From NCBI RefSeq assembly GCF_030062155.1, contig NZ_CP118269.1, positions 1,922,001 to 1,986,000 of the forward strand: a stretch of DNA of 64,000 bases, in the 5' to 3' direction. The notes beneath the pieces are model-generated. The model was not told the origin of the DNA. It ran no database searches and worked only from the letters and a program-made list of their open reading frames with translations. Positions 9,011 through 16,208 of this stretch are shown piece by piece. The stretch is from Pantoea sp. Lij88. GTDB lineage: Bacteria; Pseudomonadota; Gammaproteobacteria; Enterobacterales; Enterobacteriaceae. Numbering within the stretch: the stretch's first letter is position 1; each line of letters opens with the position of its first letter. The translations under genes were made by a program, and so were the position numbers.

Positions 9011-9489
9011 GCGACGTAATTGATCAGGCAGCCGGATTAACCCCCGATGAGGCGTTGTATCAGACACGCCGCCTGCGTCCCGAATTTGTTGAGGGCGCAG
9101 AAGCGTGTCGAGTGTCAGTGCTGACGCCGGAAGATGATCAGGGTTTATCTGCGGATCTGCGCATTGCGCTGGCCCAGCGCATGGCGGTACTGAACGGCGA
9201 TGCGCCGCTGCAACGTGATTATCAGGCACAGCTGGCGGCGTTAAACCCGTCTGAGGCACTGCTGGCGCTTGCAGCGGGCGAAAAGGTGAGTGAGGAGCCG
9301 CTGGCAACGATTGCACGCCATGCTGACAGGGTGACACAGCAGCCGATTGAGGCGACCGAACAGCACATTCGCCTGCTGGAACAGGCCGGTTTAAGCAATC
9401 CGCAGATTGTCGCCCTCTCTGAACTGATCGCCTTTGTTAACTTCCAGACGCGCGTCGCGGCTGGATTACGTCTGATGAGGTCCGCATGA
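9007..9489 (+). CDS. CMD-domain protein of the Avi_7170-like type
   Basis: Start GTG 9007 overlaps the previous stop (GTGA), with AGGAGAG 7 bp upstream; 160 residues. The end of the protein, QAGLSNPQIVALSELIAFVNFQTRV, is typical of the carboxymuconolactone decarboxylase/peroxidase-related superfamily, but the CxxC active site is not in this protein; it is in the next one. This matches the paired families known as Avi_7170 and Avi_7169 (recognised from memory, not searched). It resembles the N-terminal part of YciW. It probably works as a heteromer with the next protein. Confidence 0.7.
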   Translation: MSDVIDQAAGLTPDEALYQTRRLRPEFVEGAEACRVSVLTPEDDQGLSADLRIALAQRMAVLNGDAPLQRDYQAQLAALNPSEALLALAAGEKVSEEPLATIARHADRVTQQPIEATEQHIRLLEQAGLSNPQIVALSELIAFVNFQTRVAAGLRLMRSA

Positions 9490-10052
9490 TTCCGTCGGTT
9501 AATCTCAAGCCGCTGCACTGGCATCCGTATATCGCACCAGTGGATGTTGAACAGGCGACACCGGCGCAGCTCGATGCCATGAAAGTGACGCCGTCCAACA
9601 AGAAAATCTCCGAGTACGTGCGCACGCTGGTCCACGATCCTGAGAGCTACACCGCACGAACCGGATTATTCAACGCCATTATGTACGTTGAAGGCGGTCT
9701 GGATCGCGCGGATCGTGAGCTGGGCGCGCTGGGTGCTTCAATCGTTAACGGTTGCCGTTATTGTGCGGTGGTGCATGCGCGCCGTCATGCACAGCTGGCT
9801 GAGAGTGACGACGTGGTCAGCGCCATCTATTTTGACCGGGCGGATGTGCTGGGCGAACGCGACGCGGCGATCTATCACTTTGCCCGTCGTTTATCGGTCA
9901 CGCCATCTGAAGCTACGCCGGACGATGTCGCCGCTCTGCGCGCCGTCGGCATGAACGATCAGGAGATTCTCGACCTGATCCACGCTGTCGCCATCTTTGG
10001 CTGGGCCAACCGTCTGATGCATGTGCTCGGCCATGCTGACCTGAACAAATAA
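9486..10052 (+). CDS. Alkylhydroperoxidase-like CMD protein of the Avi_7169-like type
   Basis: 188 residues; the ATGA overlap with the previous gene implies translational coupling. The AhpD-type active site is visible as NGCRYCAVVHARRHAQL near residues 94-110 (CxxC followed by a histidine three residues on), within the all-helical CMD fold. AhpD-like proteins use the CxxC pair for thiol-dependent peroxide reduction. The role here, beside a flavin monooxygenase and a transporter, could be removal of peroxide or handling of a sulfur-linked intermediate; that is inference. Confidence 0.8.
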   Translation: MIPSVNLKPLHWHPYIAPVDVEQATPAQLDAMKVTPSNKKISEYVRTLVHDPESYTARTGLFNAIMYVEGGLDRADRELGALGASIVNGCRYCAVVHARRHAQLAESDDVVSAIYFDRADVLGERDAAIYHFARRLSVTPSEATPDDVAALRAVGMNDQEILDLIHAVAIFGWANRLMHVLGHADLNK

Positions 10053-10064
10053 GGGCTGCACCGG

Positions 10065-10802
10065 ATGTTAGAACTCAACAATATTACGCTCGCTTACGGC
10101 AGCAATCCGATTCTGAAAGGCGTCGATCTGTCGGTAAAACGCGGCGATGTGGTGTCAATCATCGGGCCAAGCGGCACCGGGAAAACTACGCTGCTGCGCT
10201 GCATCAACTATCTGGCGAAGCCGTCAGCGGGGACGATTCAACTCGATCAGATCCGCATGGATTATCAGTCACCGGATAAAGCGGCGATTCAGGCGATTCG
10301 TCTGCGCACAGCCATGGTGTTTCAGCAGTTTAACGTCTTTAAAAACATGACGGTGCTGGAGAATGTGATGGATCCGCTGATCGTCATCCAGCGTAAAACG
10401 AAACAGCAGGCGCGCGACATCGCCGTGCAGGAGCTGGAGCGCGTCGGCCTGGGAGCGAAACGCGATCACTATCCGTCGCAGTTGTCCGGCGGCCAGTTAC
10501 AGCGTACCGGAATCGCGCGTGCCCTGGCGGTGCGTCCGGATGTGATGCTGTTTGATGAACCGACCTCATCGCTCGATCCCGAGCTGGTGGGTGAAGTGCT
10601 GAAAGTGATTAAAGATGTGGCGTCATCCGGCATTACCTCGCTGCTGGTGACGCACGAAATGCAGTTCGCGAAAAGCATTTCGAATCGCATCGTGTTTATG
10701 GATCAGGGTGTGGTGGCTGCGGAGGGAACGCCTGTCGAGATGTTTGATAACCCAACGCTGCCGCGCCTTGCCCAGTTCCTCAACTCAGAAAAAGTATTCT
10801 AA
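10065..10802 (+). CDS. Polar amino acid-type ABC transporter ATP-binding protein
   Basis: 245 residues, GlnQ/HisP/TcyN-like. Walker A GPSGTGKTT lies at about residues 33-41, the Q-loop MVFQQFNVF near 86, the signature LSGGQLQRT near 139, Walker B VMLFDEPTSSLD near 158 and H-loop LLVTHEM near 196. It energises the permeases encoded at 11703-13116. It starts 12 bp after the CMD gene, inside the same operon. Substrate specificity cannot be read from an ATPase of this family. Confidence 0.93.
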   Translation: MLELNNITLAYGSNPILKGVDLSVKRGDVVSIIGPSGTGKTTLLRCINYLAKPSAGTIQLDQIRMDYQSPDKAAIQAIRLRTAMVFQQFNVFKNMTVLENVMDPLIVIQRKTKQQARDIAVQELERVGLGAKRDHYPSQLSGGQLQRTGIARALAVRPDVMLFDEPTSSLDPELVGEVLKVIKDVASSGITSLLVTHEMQFAKSISNRIVFMDQGVVAAEGTPVEMFDNPTLPRLAQFLNSEKVF

Positions 10803-10822
10803 TAATCAAAGGAATCAGAGAC

Positions 10823-11638
10823 ATGCCTGCAATCAAAACCACATTACGTCGCCTGGCCGCGCCTGGCATCATCGCACTGGCCCTGATCAGCGGAAACAGC
10901 TTTGCTGACGCCGTACGCACCATCAAAATCGCTACCGCCGCGGAGTCCAAACCGCTGTCGTGGGGGGCGATCGGTCATGAGCCTGAGGGCTACGAGCCGG
11001 ACGTGCTGAAAGCCATCAACGCGAAACTGCCACAGTACAAATTTGTGATGGAAGGCGCGGCGGATATCGCGCAGGAAACCGGCCTGGTGACCGGCAAATA
11101 TGACATGGCGACGGGCGGATACTACAAAGCACCCGCGCGCAGCAAACAGTTCCTGATCCCGGATGCACCGATTGGTGCCAGCCTGATGAAGATCTACAGC
11201 CGCAGCGACAGCAATATCAACGGCATGAAAGATTTGGTCGGCAAGAAGATCGTGCCGGTGACCGCAGGCGGTGGCGTGTATAAGTTCGTTACCCAGTGGC
11301 AGCAGGATAACCCGAACGACAAAATCACCATCAAGGCGTCCAGCGCCGGCGTGCCTTACCCGGATCGCCTGAAAGAAGTGCAGAACGGGAAATATGATGC
11401 GCTGATCCTGCCTTCTAACCTGGGTGAGCAGACGGTGATCGACAACCAGAAGCTGGCGATCAAAGCCAGTGAGCCGGTGGTGATCAACAACACCTATGTG
11501 CTGATTCACCGTTCTGCAGAGAATCAGGCACTGAATGATGACATCACCAAAACACTGAAAGAGCTGAAGGCGGACGGCACGCTGGATAAGCTGGCGCAGA
11601 AGTGGTTTGGCGAAGACGTTACGAAGTACATGAAGTAA
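10823..11638 (+). CDS. Periplasmic substrate-binding protein, family 3 type
   Basis: 271 residues with a signal peptide (about residues 1-29, LAAPGIIALALISGNSFADA, cleavage after SFA). The mature part starts RTIKIATAAESKPLSW and has the two-lobe pattern of amino-acid-binding proteins, ending in a KTLKELKADGTLDKLAQKWFG motif typical of SBP_bac_3. There is no lipobox, so it is free in the periplasm. It captures the ligand for the two permeases encoded next. An AAGGAA ribosome site precedes the ATG. Confidence 0.92.
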   Translation: MPAIKTTLRRLAAPGIIALALISGNSFADAVRTIKIATAAESKPLSWGAIGHEPEGYEPDVLKAINAKLPQYKFVMEGAADIAQETGLVTGKYDMATGGYYKAPARSKQFLIPDAPIGASLMKIYSRSDSNINGMKDLVGKKIVPVTAGGGVYKFVTQWQQDNPNDKITIKASSAGVPYPDRLKEVQNGKYDALILPSNLGEQTVIDNQKLAIKASEPVVINNTYVLIHRSAENQALNDDITKTLKELKADGTLDKLAQKWFGEDVTKYMK

Positions 11639-11646
11639 CAGATTCA

Positions 11647-11673
11647 CTGCGTCCGGCGCTGAGCCGGGCGCAG
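11647..11673 (+). other. Intercistronic stem-loop after the binding-protein gene
   Basis: CTGCGTCCGGC / GCCGGGCGCAG forms an 11-bp hairpin with a five-base loop and one G-T pair, followed 6 bp later by CTTTTT. Such elements between a binding-protein gene and permease genes often stabilise the upstream mRNA or attenuate read-through, raising binding protein over permease. Confidence 0.5.
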
Positions 11674-11702
11674 GCTGTCCTTTTTAGCAGGAGTGTTTCA
11701 CC

Positions 11703-12407
11703 GTGAATCTATCCTCCATGATTCCAGAACTGCTGTCGGCGCTGCCTTTGACGCTCGGCATCATGTTTGTGGCGATGATTGTCGGGTTCTTTCTGGCGCT
11801 CATCGCGACGTTTTTCCGCGTGCGCCGTATCCCCGTGATTAGCCAGATGGCCGATCTCTATGTTTCCTATGCGCGCAGCGTGCCCGTGGTGCTGCAGCTG
11901 TTTGTCGCCTTCTATGGTATGCCACTCATTACCGATAACTTTGGCTTCAGCGACTTCTTCACGGCCAACGTGGCGGCGATGATCGGTCTGAGCCTGTATC
12001 ACGGCGGTTATCTGTCGGAAGTGATGCGGCCGGCGTACCTGGCGGTTGAGCGGGGTCAGCACGATGCCACCGACAGCCTGGGCTACAGCTTCCGCCAGAA
12101 AATGCTGCGTGTCATCGGCCCACAGGCGGTGCACTTTGCGCTGCCGGGTTACGGCAATGCCATTATCTATCTGATTCATAACGTTGCGCTGGTGATGTAC
12201 ATCGGAGCCGCAGATGTGATGGCGACCGCGCACCTGATCATGGAACGCGATTACAACCAGTATCAGTTCGGCACCTATCTGGTGCTGGCCGTGCTCTATT
12301 CACTGCTGTGCGGTGTGGCGTGGCTGGTTATCCGCTTCTTTGAACAACGTCATGCGAAGTACAGCTCGAAGTCTGCGCCGCGCGTGAAGTTCACCACCAG
12401 CGTCTGA
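11703..12407 (+). CDS. ABC transporter permease (amino acid type), subunit 1
   Basis: 234 residues, start GTG 11703 with AGGAGTG upstream. It has about five membrane segments (first LPLTLGIMFVAMIVGFFLALIA-like stretch at residues 14-35) and the HAAM-family pattern YVSYARSVPVVLQLFVAFYGMP. The EAA-type loop lies at DSLGYSFRQKMLRVIGPQA. It pairs with the next permease as a heterodimer in the inner membrane. Confidence 0.92.
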   Translation: MNLSSMIPELLSALPLTLGIMFVAMIVGFFLALIATFFRVRRIPVISQMADLYVSYARSVPVVLQLFVAFYGMPLITDNFGFSDFFTANVAAMIGLSLYHGGYLSEVMRPAYLAVERGQHDATDSLGYSFRQKMLRVIGPQAVHFALPGYGNAIIYLIHNVALVMYIGAADVMATAHLIMERDYNQYQFGTYLVLAVLYSLLCGVAWLVIRFFEQRHAKYSSKSAPRVKFTTSV

Positions 12408-12423
12408 GTGAGGAAGAAAAACC

Positions 12424-13116
12424 ATGTTTGATGCTGAGGTTTTGCTGCCAGACTTCTGGAGCATTCTGGATGCCGTGCCGGTAACGCTGCTGATGGCGGT
12501 GACGGTATTTATCTGTTCGACACTGTTAGGCGGGCTGTTTGCATTTATTGAGCATCGTCGCATTCCGGTGCTGCGCCAGCTGGTGATCACCTACAAAATC
12601 GCCTTCAAAGGCGTGCCGATGGTGGTGGTGATTTTCCTCGCCTATTACGGCCTGCCACCGGCGCTGCACTTTGTGGCCACGTTATTTGGCGTCGAGGTCA
12701 ATGCCCATTCACTGCCGAACTGGGTGATCATCATTGTGGCGCTGAGTGCCTGCGTCGCGGCATTCCAGGCGGAAGTGTGGAAAGGGGCGCTGAACTCATT
12801 CGACAGCGGACAATCGGATGCTGCCCTGTCGCTCGGCTACAGCGGTGGACAGCTGTTTCGTCGTGTCATGTTCCCGCAGATTATCGTGGCGGCGATCCCC
12901 GATCTTGCGAATGCCTTTATGGTGATCATGAAAGCCCTGTCGCTGGCATTTGCCATCGAAGTGGTGGATATCTTTGCCCAGGCACAATTAACGGCGGCAT
13001 TGAATTTCTATTACCTCGAAGCCTTCCTGATTGCGGTGGTGTTCTACATGGTGATTGCCTATGTCGTCACTAAGATTGCCGACAAAATTGAGGCGGCGCT
13101 GCGGGTGCGCACCTGA
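12424..13116 (+). CDS. ABC transporter permease (amino acid type), subunit 2
   Basis: 230 residues with the same topology as its neighbour. TYKIAFKGVPMVVVIFLAYYG is the conserved region after the first segments and SLGYSGGQLFRRVMFPQ the ATPase-docking loop. It is the last gene of the operon, 16 bp after the first permease and followed by a terminator. Confidence 0.92.
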   Translation: MFDAEVLLPDFWSILDAVPVTLLMAVTVFICSTLLGGLFAFIEHRRIPVLRQLVITYKIAFKGVPMVVVIFLAYYGLPPALHFVATLFGVEVNAHSLPNWVIIIVALSACVAAFQAEVWKGALNSFDSGQSDAALSLGYSGGQLFRRVMFPQIIVAAIPDLANAFMVIMKALSLAFAIEVVDIFAQAQLTAALNFYYLEAFLIAVVFYMVIAYVVTKIADKIEAALRVRT

Positions 13117-13133
13117 TTTATCGCGTTGTAATG

Positions 13134-13164
13134 AAACGGCATCGCAATGTGGCTGATGCCGTTT
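13134..13164 (+). terminator. Terminator of the monooxygenase-ABC operon
   Basis: AAACGGCATC / GATGCCGTTT inverted repeat (10-bp arms, 11-base loop) followed by CTTCAG, 17 bp after the permease stop codon. The U-tract is weak. Confidence 0.55.
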
Positions 13165-13289
13165 CTTCAGATAAGTTAAGGGGATGTGATTTTCAGCACC
13201 CCGTGACTGACGGGTAATTGCGACAGACCAGAATGATTTTTTGACCCGAAACCTTTAGCCAGCATGAAGCTTAGAAAGTTTTATCAGGC

Positions 13290-13745
13290 TCAGCTGAGAA
13301 GTTTTTTAAAAAGTGTGAGCAATAACTGTCCATCGTCCCCAAGGGGCATGAAAAACGCTTCATCTGTTTTTTCAACAACCTTTACGGCCTGTCCCGCAAG
13401 CGTTCTGCCTGCTTCAGACACCACAATGACGTTTGAACGGATATCTTCCGGATGGGGGACGCGCTGAATATATCCCGATTTTTCGAGTGCCCGGACCACC
13501 TGCGAAATCGTCATGGTATCGCTGCCCGTCAGTTGTGACAGCCGTGCCTGAGTAAGGGCTTCTTTTCCCTGAAACCAGCTGGCCACTGCCAGAACAACGA
13601 ATTGCGTATGTGTCAGTCCCAGAGGCTGCAGGGCAGTTCGCTGCTCACGCTGCCAGCGATTAGAGATTCTCCAGAGGAGAAAACCCGGGCTTTCGTCCGG
13701 CCCTTCAAAACTGCTGGGAAGAGGTTTACGGCTTTCAGACGTCAT
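13290..13745 (-). CDS. MarR-family transcriptional regulator
   Basis: 151 residues. The winged-helix core is visible in LTHTQFVVLAVASW, LSQLTGSDTMTISQVVRALEKSGYIQRVPHPEDIRSNVIVVSEAGR, where the ED-R pattern of the wing is typical of MarR proteins. It is separated from the upstream SRPBCC gene by 3 bp, so they form one unit read leftward. The likely operator is the palindrome at 14194-14218 in front of the pair. Confidence 0.9.
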   Translation of the reverse strand: MTSESRKPLPSSFEGPDESPGFLLWRISNRWQREQRTALQPLGLTHTQFVVLAVASWFQGKEALTQARLSQLTGSDTMTISQVVRALEKSGYIQRVPHPEDIRSNVIVVSEAGRTLAGQAVKVVEKTDEAFFMPLGDDGQLLLTLFKKLLS

Positions 13746-13748
13746 AGA

Positions 13749-14171
13749 CTAAGCCTTTTGTTCTGCGAGATAGTGTGCCAGTCCGGCCATCACGTCCGGA
13801 AAGTCAGCGCTGATACCTTCTCCGAGCGCCTGAGCATCCGGTCCCTGTGTGCGTATTGCATAGACAAGCTGACACTGACCTGATGCTTCAATGCGATGCT
13901 CCACTCTGACCCGCGTCTCACCAATCAGTGTCTCATCAGTGAAATGTTGTTCGGCCGCGACATCAATGAGCCTGCTACGGATCATTTCCCCATCCGGCAA
14001 CGCCATCGAAAACCACGTTCCCGCCTGAAATGCCCCCTCAAGCGCTATCGATTTAACGCCCGGATTCCAGTGTTTCCACGAGGAGGTGTCTGTAAACGCC
14101 TGCCAGATCTTATCCGGTGTGGCAGGGATAGGATGTTCATACGATTTATACCAGTGTTCAGCCTGAGTCAT
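13749..14171 (-). CDS. SRPBCC (START-like) domain protein
   Basis: 140 residues from ATG 14171 (MTQAEHWYKS), chosen because AGGTGA lies 5 bp upstream; upstream in-frame GTG/ATG codons at 14180 and 14177 are less well placed. The pattern IPATPDKIWQAFTDTSSWKHWNPGVKSI and a C-terminal long helix (MAGLAHYLAEQ) mark the helix-grip hydrophobic-ligand-binding fold of polyketide cyclase/AHSA1-like proteins. Coupling to a MarR regulator suggests it binds the small hydrophobic molecule that induces the pair, which is inference. Confidence 0.8.
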   Translation of the reverse strand: MTQAEHWYKSYEHPIPATPDKIWQAFTDTSSWKHWNPGVKSIALEGAFQAGTWFSMALPDGEMIRSRLIDVAAEQHFTDETLIGETRVRVEHRIEASGQCQLVYAIRTQGPDAQALGEGISADFPDVMAGLAHYLAEQKA

Positions 14172-14193
14172 GTTCATCACCTGCAGTTAACAT

Positions 14194-14218
14194 AAGTGAG
14201 CATATGATATGTGCACTT
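14194..14218 (-). promoter_or_regulatory. Probable MarR operator (25-bp palindrome)
   Basis: AAGTGAGCATAT-G-ATATGTGCACTT is an inverted repeat with 10 of 12 arm positions matched, centred about 35 bp before the SRPBCC start. The 10-mer ATGTGCACTT recurs at 14386-14395. Confidence 0.55.
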
Positions 14219-14314
14219 GCAATATCACAAGCCGTTTTCCTGTCAAAAGGAAACGCGGGGAGATGAGATGAGAAGCAATCTGGTGATCGACAACAGATGA
14301 ACAAATGAATAACC

Positions 14315-14337
14315 AAAAAAAACCCGCCATAGGCGGG
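14315..14337 (-). terminator. Leftward terminator
   Basis: Hairpin CCCGCC-ATA-GGCGGG followed on the minus strand by eight T. It is the leftmost of three leftward terminators in 350 bp (others at 14474-14496 and 14634-14653) and shields the MarR operon from upstream transcription. Confidence 0.65.
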
Positions 14338-14373
14338 CAAATCGTTACAGTGCATTCAATAGAGAAGCTTTCT

Positions 14374-14395
14374 CGTGCACAACTCATGTGCACTT
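14374..14395. promoter_or_regulatory. Second site related to the MarR operator
   Basis: Two GTGCAC blocks (14375-14380 and 14388-14393) separated by 7 bp; the right one is part of the exact 10-mer ATGTGCACTT shared with the first operator. It may be an auxiliary operator. Confidence 0.35.
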
Positions 14396-14473
14396 CATTT
14401 ATCGACCGTAGTGGCAAAAACTTAAGGCATAACGGCATGCTGCTGATGCCGATGACCGGCAGTTTTTTGGCAC

Positions 14474-14496
14474 AAAAAAGCCCGCGTTACGCAGGC
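14474..14496 (-). terminator. Leftward terminator
   Basis: On the minus strand GCCTGCG-TAA-CGCGGGC (one T-G pair) is followed by six T. Confidence 0.6.
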
Positions 14497-14633
14497 ATAA
14501 ATTGCATCAAGAAAGGAAAATCGTAGCATCAGCTAAGGCTGACTCGCACACCATACAGTGTTCGGGTGCGATAGATAGTGATGAGGGAGTAAATAGCGAA
14601 GGGTGAGCACGATATGCAGGACGGGCATTAAAA

Positions 14634-14653
14634 AGCCCGCTCAGGGGCGGGCT
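14634..14653 (-). terminator. Terminator after the 46-residue membrane protein gene
   Basis: AGCCCGC / GCGGGCT hairpin with a six-base loop, followed on the minus strand by a short T-run (TTTTTAA). It lies 22 bp after the stop codon of the small gene at 14675-14815. Confidence 0.65.
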
Positions 14654-14674
14654 CACCAAAACGAATCTGATTGC

Positions 14675-14815
14675 CTATTTACCATCAGCCCATTTCGTAA
14701 TCTGATGATCAATTTTGTCATCAAGAAAATGGGTGAACTGACCCGACCCCGCCTTCACTAACAGTGCCATACAGGCAGCAAATACCAGTACCAGTAACAC
14801 TCTGCTGAGACTCAT
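14675..14815 (-). CDS. Small membrane-anchored protein (46 residues)
   Basis: MSLSRVLLVLVFAACMALLV starts with one hydrophobic N-terminal segment (about residues 4-20) that could be an anchor or signal, followed by a short soluble tail ending WADGK. AAGGAAGG precedes the ATG by 4 bp, and a terminator follows the stop, which together argue for a real gene. The family is not recognised; the position beside a zinc-finger gene suggests a prophage remnant. Confidence 0.6.
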   Translation of the reverse strand: MSLSRVLLVLVFAACMALLVKAGSGQFTHFLDDKIDHQITKWADGK

Positions 14816-14877
14816 AATCCTTCCTTGTATGAATAATCTGGCGGGTTTAACCGGACGAGTCCGGATACACGTTCCGA

Positions 14878-15084
14878 TTAGCTGATGCGCTGCTTCATCT
14901 CGCGCTGATGTTTGTGATAATCCTCATCACACTCGCTTGAACAGAAAGCCGTATCGGCCACGACAGCTTCATCTTTGCACCAGATACATAAGCCGTTAGG
15001 GCTTTGGAGCTTACTCTTTCGGGCGGCCAGGGAGGCGGCGAGATGCGCTTCTTCGCGCTCCTGTGCCAGATCAACGTCATCCAT
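14878..15084 (-). CDS. Small zinc-finger protein, TraR/DksA-like phage type
   Basis: 68 residues with an acidic helical N-terminus (MDDVDLAQEREEAHLAASLA) and four cysteines at 33, 36, 48 and 52 (CIWC ... CSSEC) suited to bind zinc. Short proteins beginning with a D-x-A-x-x-R/E-x-E helix and ending in a Cys4 finger are common in P2/lambda-like phages and conjugative plasmids (TraR/DksA group). GAGGTT lies 10 bp upstream of the ATG. It supports a phage origin for the DNA next to the sapB junction. Confidence 0.65.
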   Translation of the reverse strand: MDDVDLAQEREEAHLAASLAARKSKLQSPNGLCIWCKDEAVVADTAFCSSECDEDYHKHQREMKQRIS

Positions 15085-15242
15085 AAATATTCAGAACCTC
15101 ATCAAATTTTAACGATTTAAACACAAATCGTTCACCACAGAGAAAACTTTTGTGTACATGAAGGCGGGCCAGGAGGGCAATGACAGCCCATTAAAACAGT
15201 ACCTGCCTGTTTTTAAACCACTTTATTTGGATATGAAAAGTC

Positions 15243-16208
15243 CTAGCGCAGGGCATACCACTCTTTATGTTTCAGCGGATTCATTGCCGCACCAATCACG
15301 TCAGAAATGACATTCACCAGAATCACCAGGCCGCCAATCACCATCACACCGGCTGAAATCGCCGCATAATCCTGCTGCCGAATCGCGTTGATCAGCCAGC
15401 GTCCCAGCCCCGGCCAGTTGAAGACCATCTCGGTGATCATCGCCAGCGTTATCATGGTGGAAAACTGCAGGCCCAGGCGCGGGATTACCGGCGGCAACGC
15501 ATTATGCAGCACGTGACGGCGGATCACCGTAAAGCGCGACAGACCGCGCGTGGCAGCCGCTTTGACATAGTTTTTGTCCATCACGTCGCTGGTACTGTTG
15601 CGCAGCAGACGGATCACTTCCGTCGTCGGCGCCATCGCCAGTACCAGCACCGGTAAAATCAGGTGGGTCAGGGCGCTGATAATCATCTCATGTCGCCACG
15701 GCGACCGACTCAGCCAGGCGTCAATCAGCGCAAAGCCAGAGATATTCTGCACCGGATAGAGCAGGTCGTGGCGTCCCGACACCGGCAGCCAGCCCAGGGT
15801 CAGAGAGAAGAACAGCGTCAGAATCAGCGCCAGCCAGAAGATGGGCGCCGAGAAGCCAATCAGTGCCAGCGCACTGATGGTTTTATCCTGCCATTTATTG
15901 CGCATCACGCCGGCACAAATGCCCAGCGGGATCCCCACCATTAGCGCGAACAGAAACGCCAGGATACACAGCTCCATGGTGGCCGGGAACACCTCGCGCA
16001 GCTGCAGGCCAATCTCCTGACCGTTGGTGCTGGAGACGCCGAAATCAAACTGCAGCATCCCTTTAAACCAGAACCACCAGGCGTCAAAAAGGGCCGCGCC
16101 TTCCAGCGGCGCGTTAGGGGTAAAGTAGCTCAGGCTGAAGCTGACCAGCGACAGCAGAAACAGGGTAATGAGCAGCAGCAGCAGACGGCGCAGAATATAG
16201 ATAATCAC
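15243..16208 (-). CDS. sapB: Peptide transport permease SapB
   Basis: 321-residue DppB/OppB-type permease of the Sap importer. The start is GTG 16208, directly after the sapA stop codon, with GAGGG upstream. It has about six membrane segments, and the family loop [35 protein letters not shown] near residues 220-255. The C-terminus [12 protein letters not shown] is the same as in E. coli as I recall it, so the gene is full length even though foreign DNA starts at its last codons. Confidence 0.97.
   Translation of the reverse strand: MIIYILRRLLLLLITLFLLSLVSFSLSYFTPNAPLEGAALFDAWWFWFKGMLQFDFGVSSTNGQEIGLQLREVFPATMELCILAFLFALMVGIPLGICAGVMRNKWQDKTISALALIGFSAPIFWLALILTLFFSLTLGWLPVSGRHDLLYPVQNISGFALIDAWLSRSPWRHEMIISALTHLILPVLVLAMAPTTEVIRLLRNSTSDVMDKNYVKAAATRGLSRFTVIRRHVLHNALPPVIPRLGLQFSTMITLAMITEMVFNWPGLGRWLINAIRQQDYAAISAGVMVIGGLVILVNVISDVIGAAMNPLKHKEWYALR
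15244..15258 (-). repeat. Left-hand copy of 15-bp junction repeat (3' end of sapB)
   Basis: On the minus strand GTATGCCCTGCGCTA, the codons Tyr-Ala-Leu-Arg and most of the stop of the intact sapB. It matches 4309-4323 at 13 of 15 positions; the two differences are synonymous in SapB. Confidence 0.75.

Larger units (their letters stand above)
4324..15243. mobile_element. 10.9-kb genomic island splitting sapB from sapC
   Basis: The sapABCDF operon is contiguous in E. coli, with sapB overlapping sapC. Here 10.9 kb lies between them, bounded by the 15-bp direct repeats at 4309-4323 and 15244-15258. The contents are small uncharacterised genes, yciG, a LysR regulator, a monooxygenase/CMD/ABC-transporter operon, a MarR-SRPBCC pair and two phage-like small genes. 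No integrase, transposase or tRNA is visible, so if it arrived as a mobile element it has lost its mobility genes. The metabolic operon has base composition like the chromosome, while the ends (4.3-6.2 and 14.2-15.2 kb) are more AT-rich and gene-poor. Confidence 0.65.

Noticed and set aside
14187..14526. Frames on both strands in the terminator-rich stretch
   Set aside because: They run through strong terminator hairpins and have no ribosome sites or family pattern.
15111..15132. AACGATTT-N6-AAATCGTT palindrome as an att site core
   Set aside because: It has no second copy at the other island end; the 15-bp sapB-end repeat is the better junction candidate.
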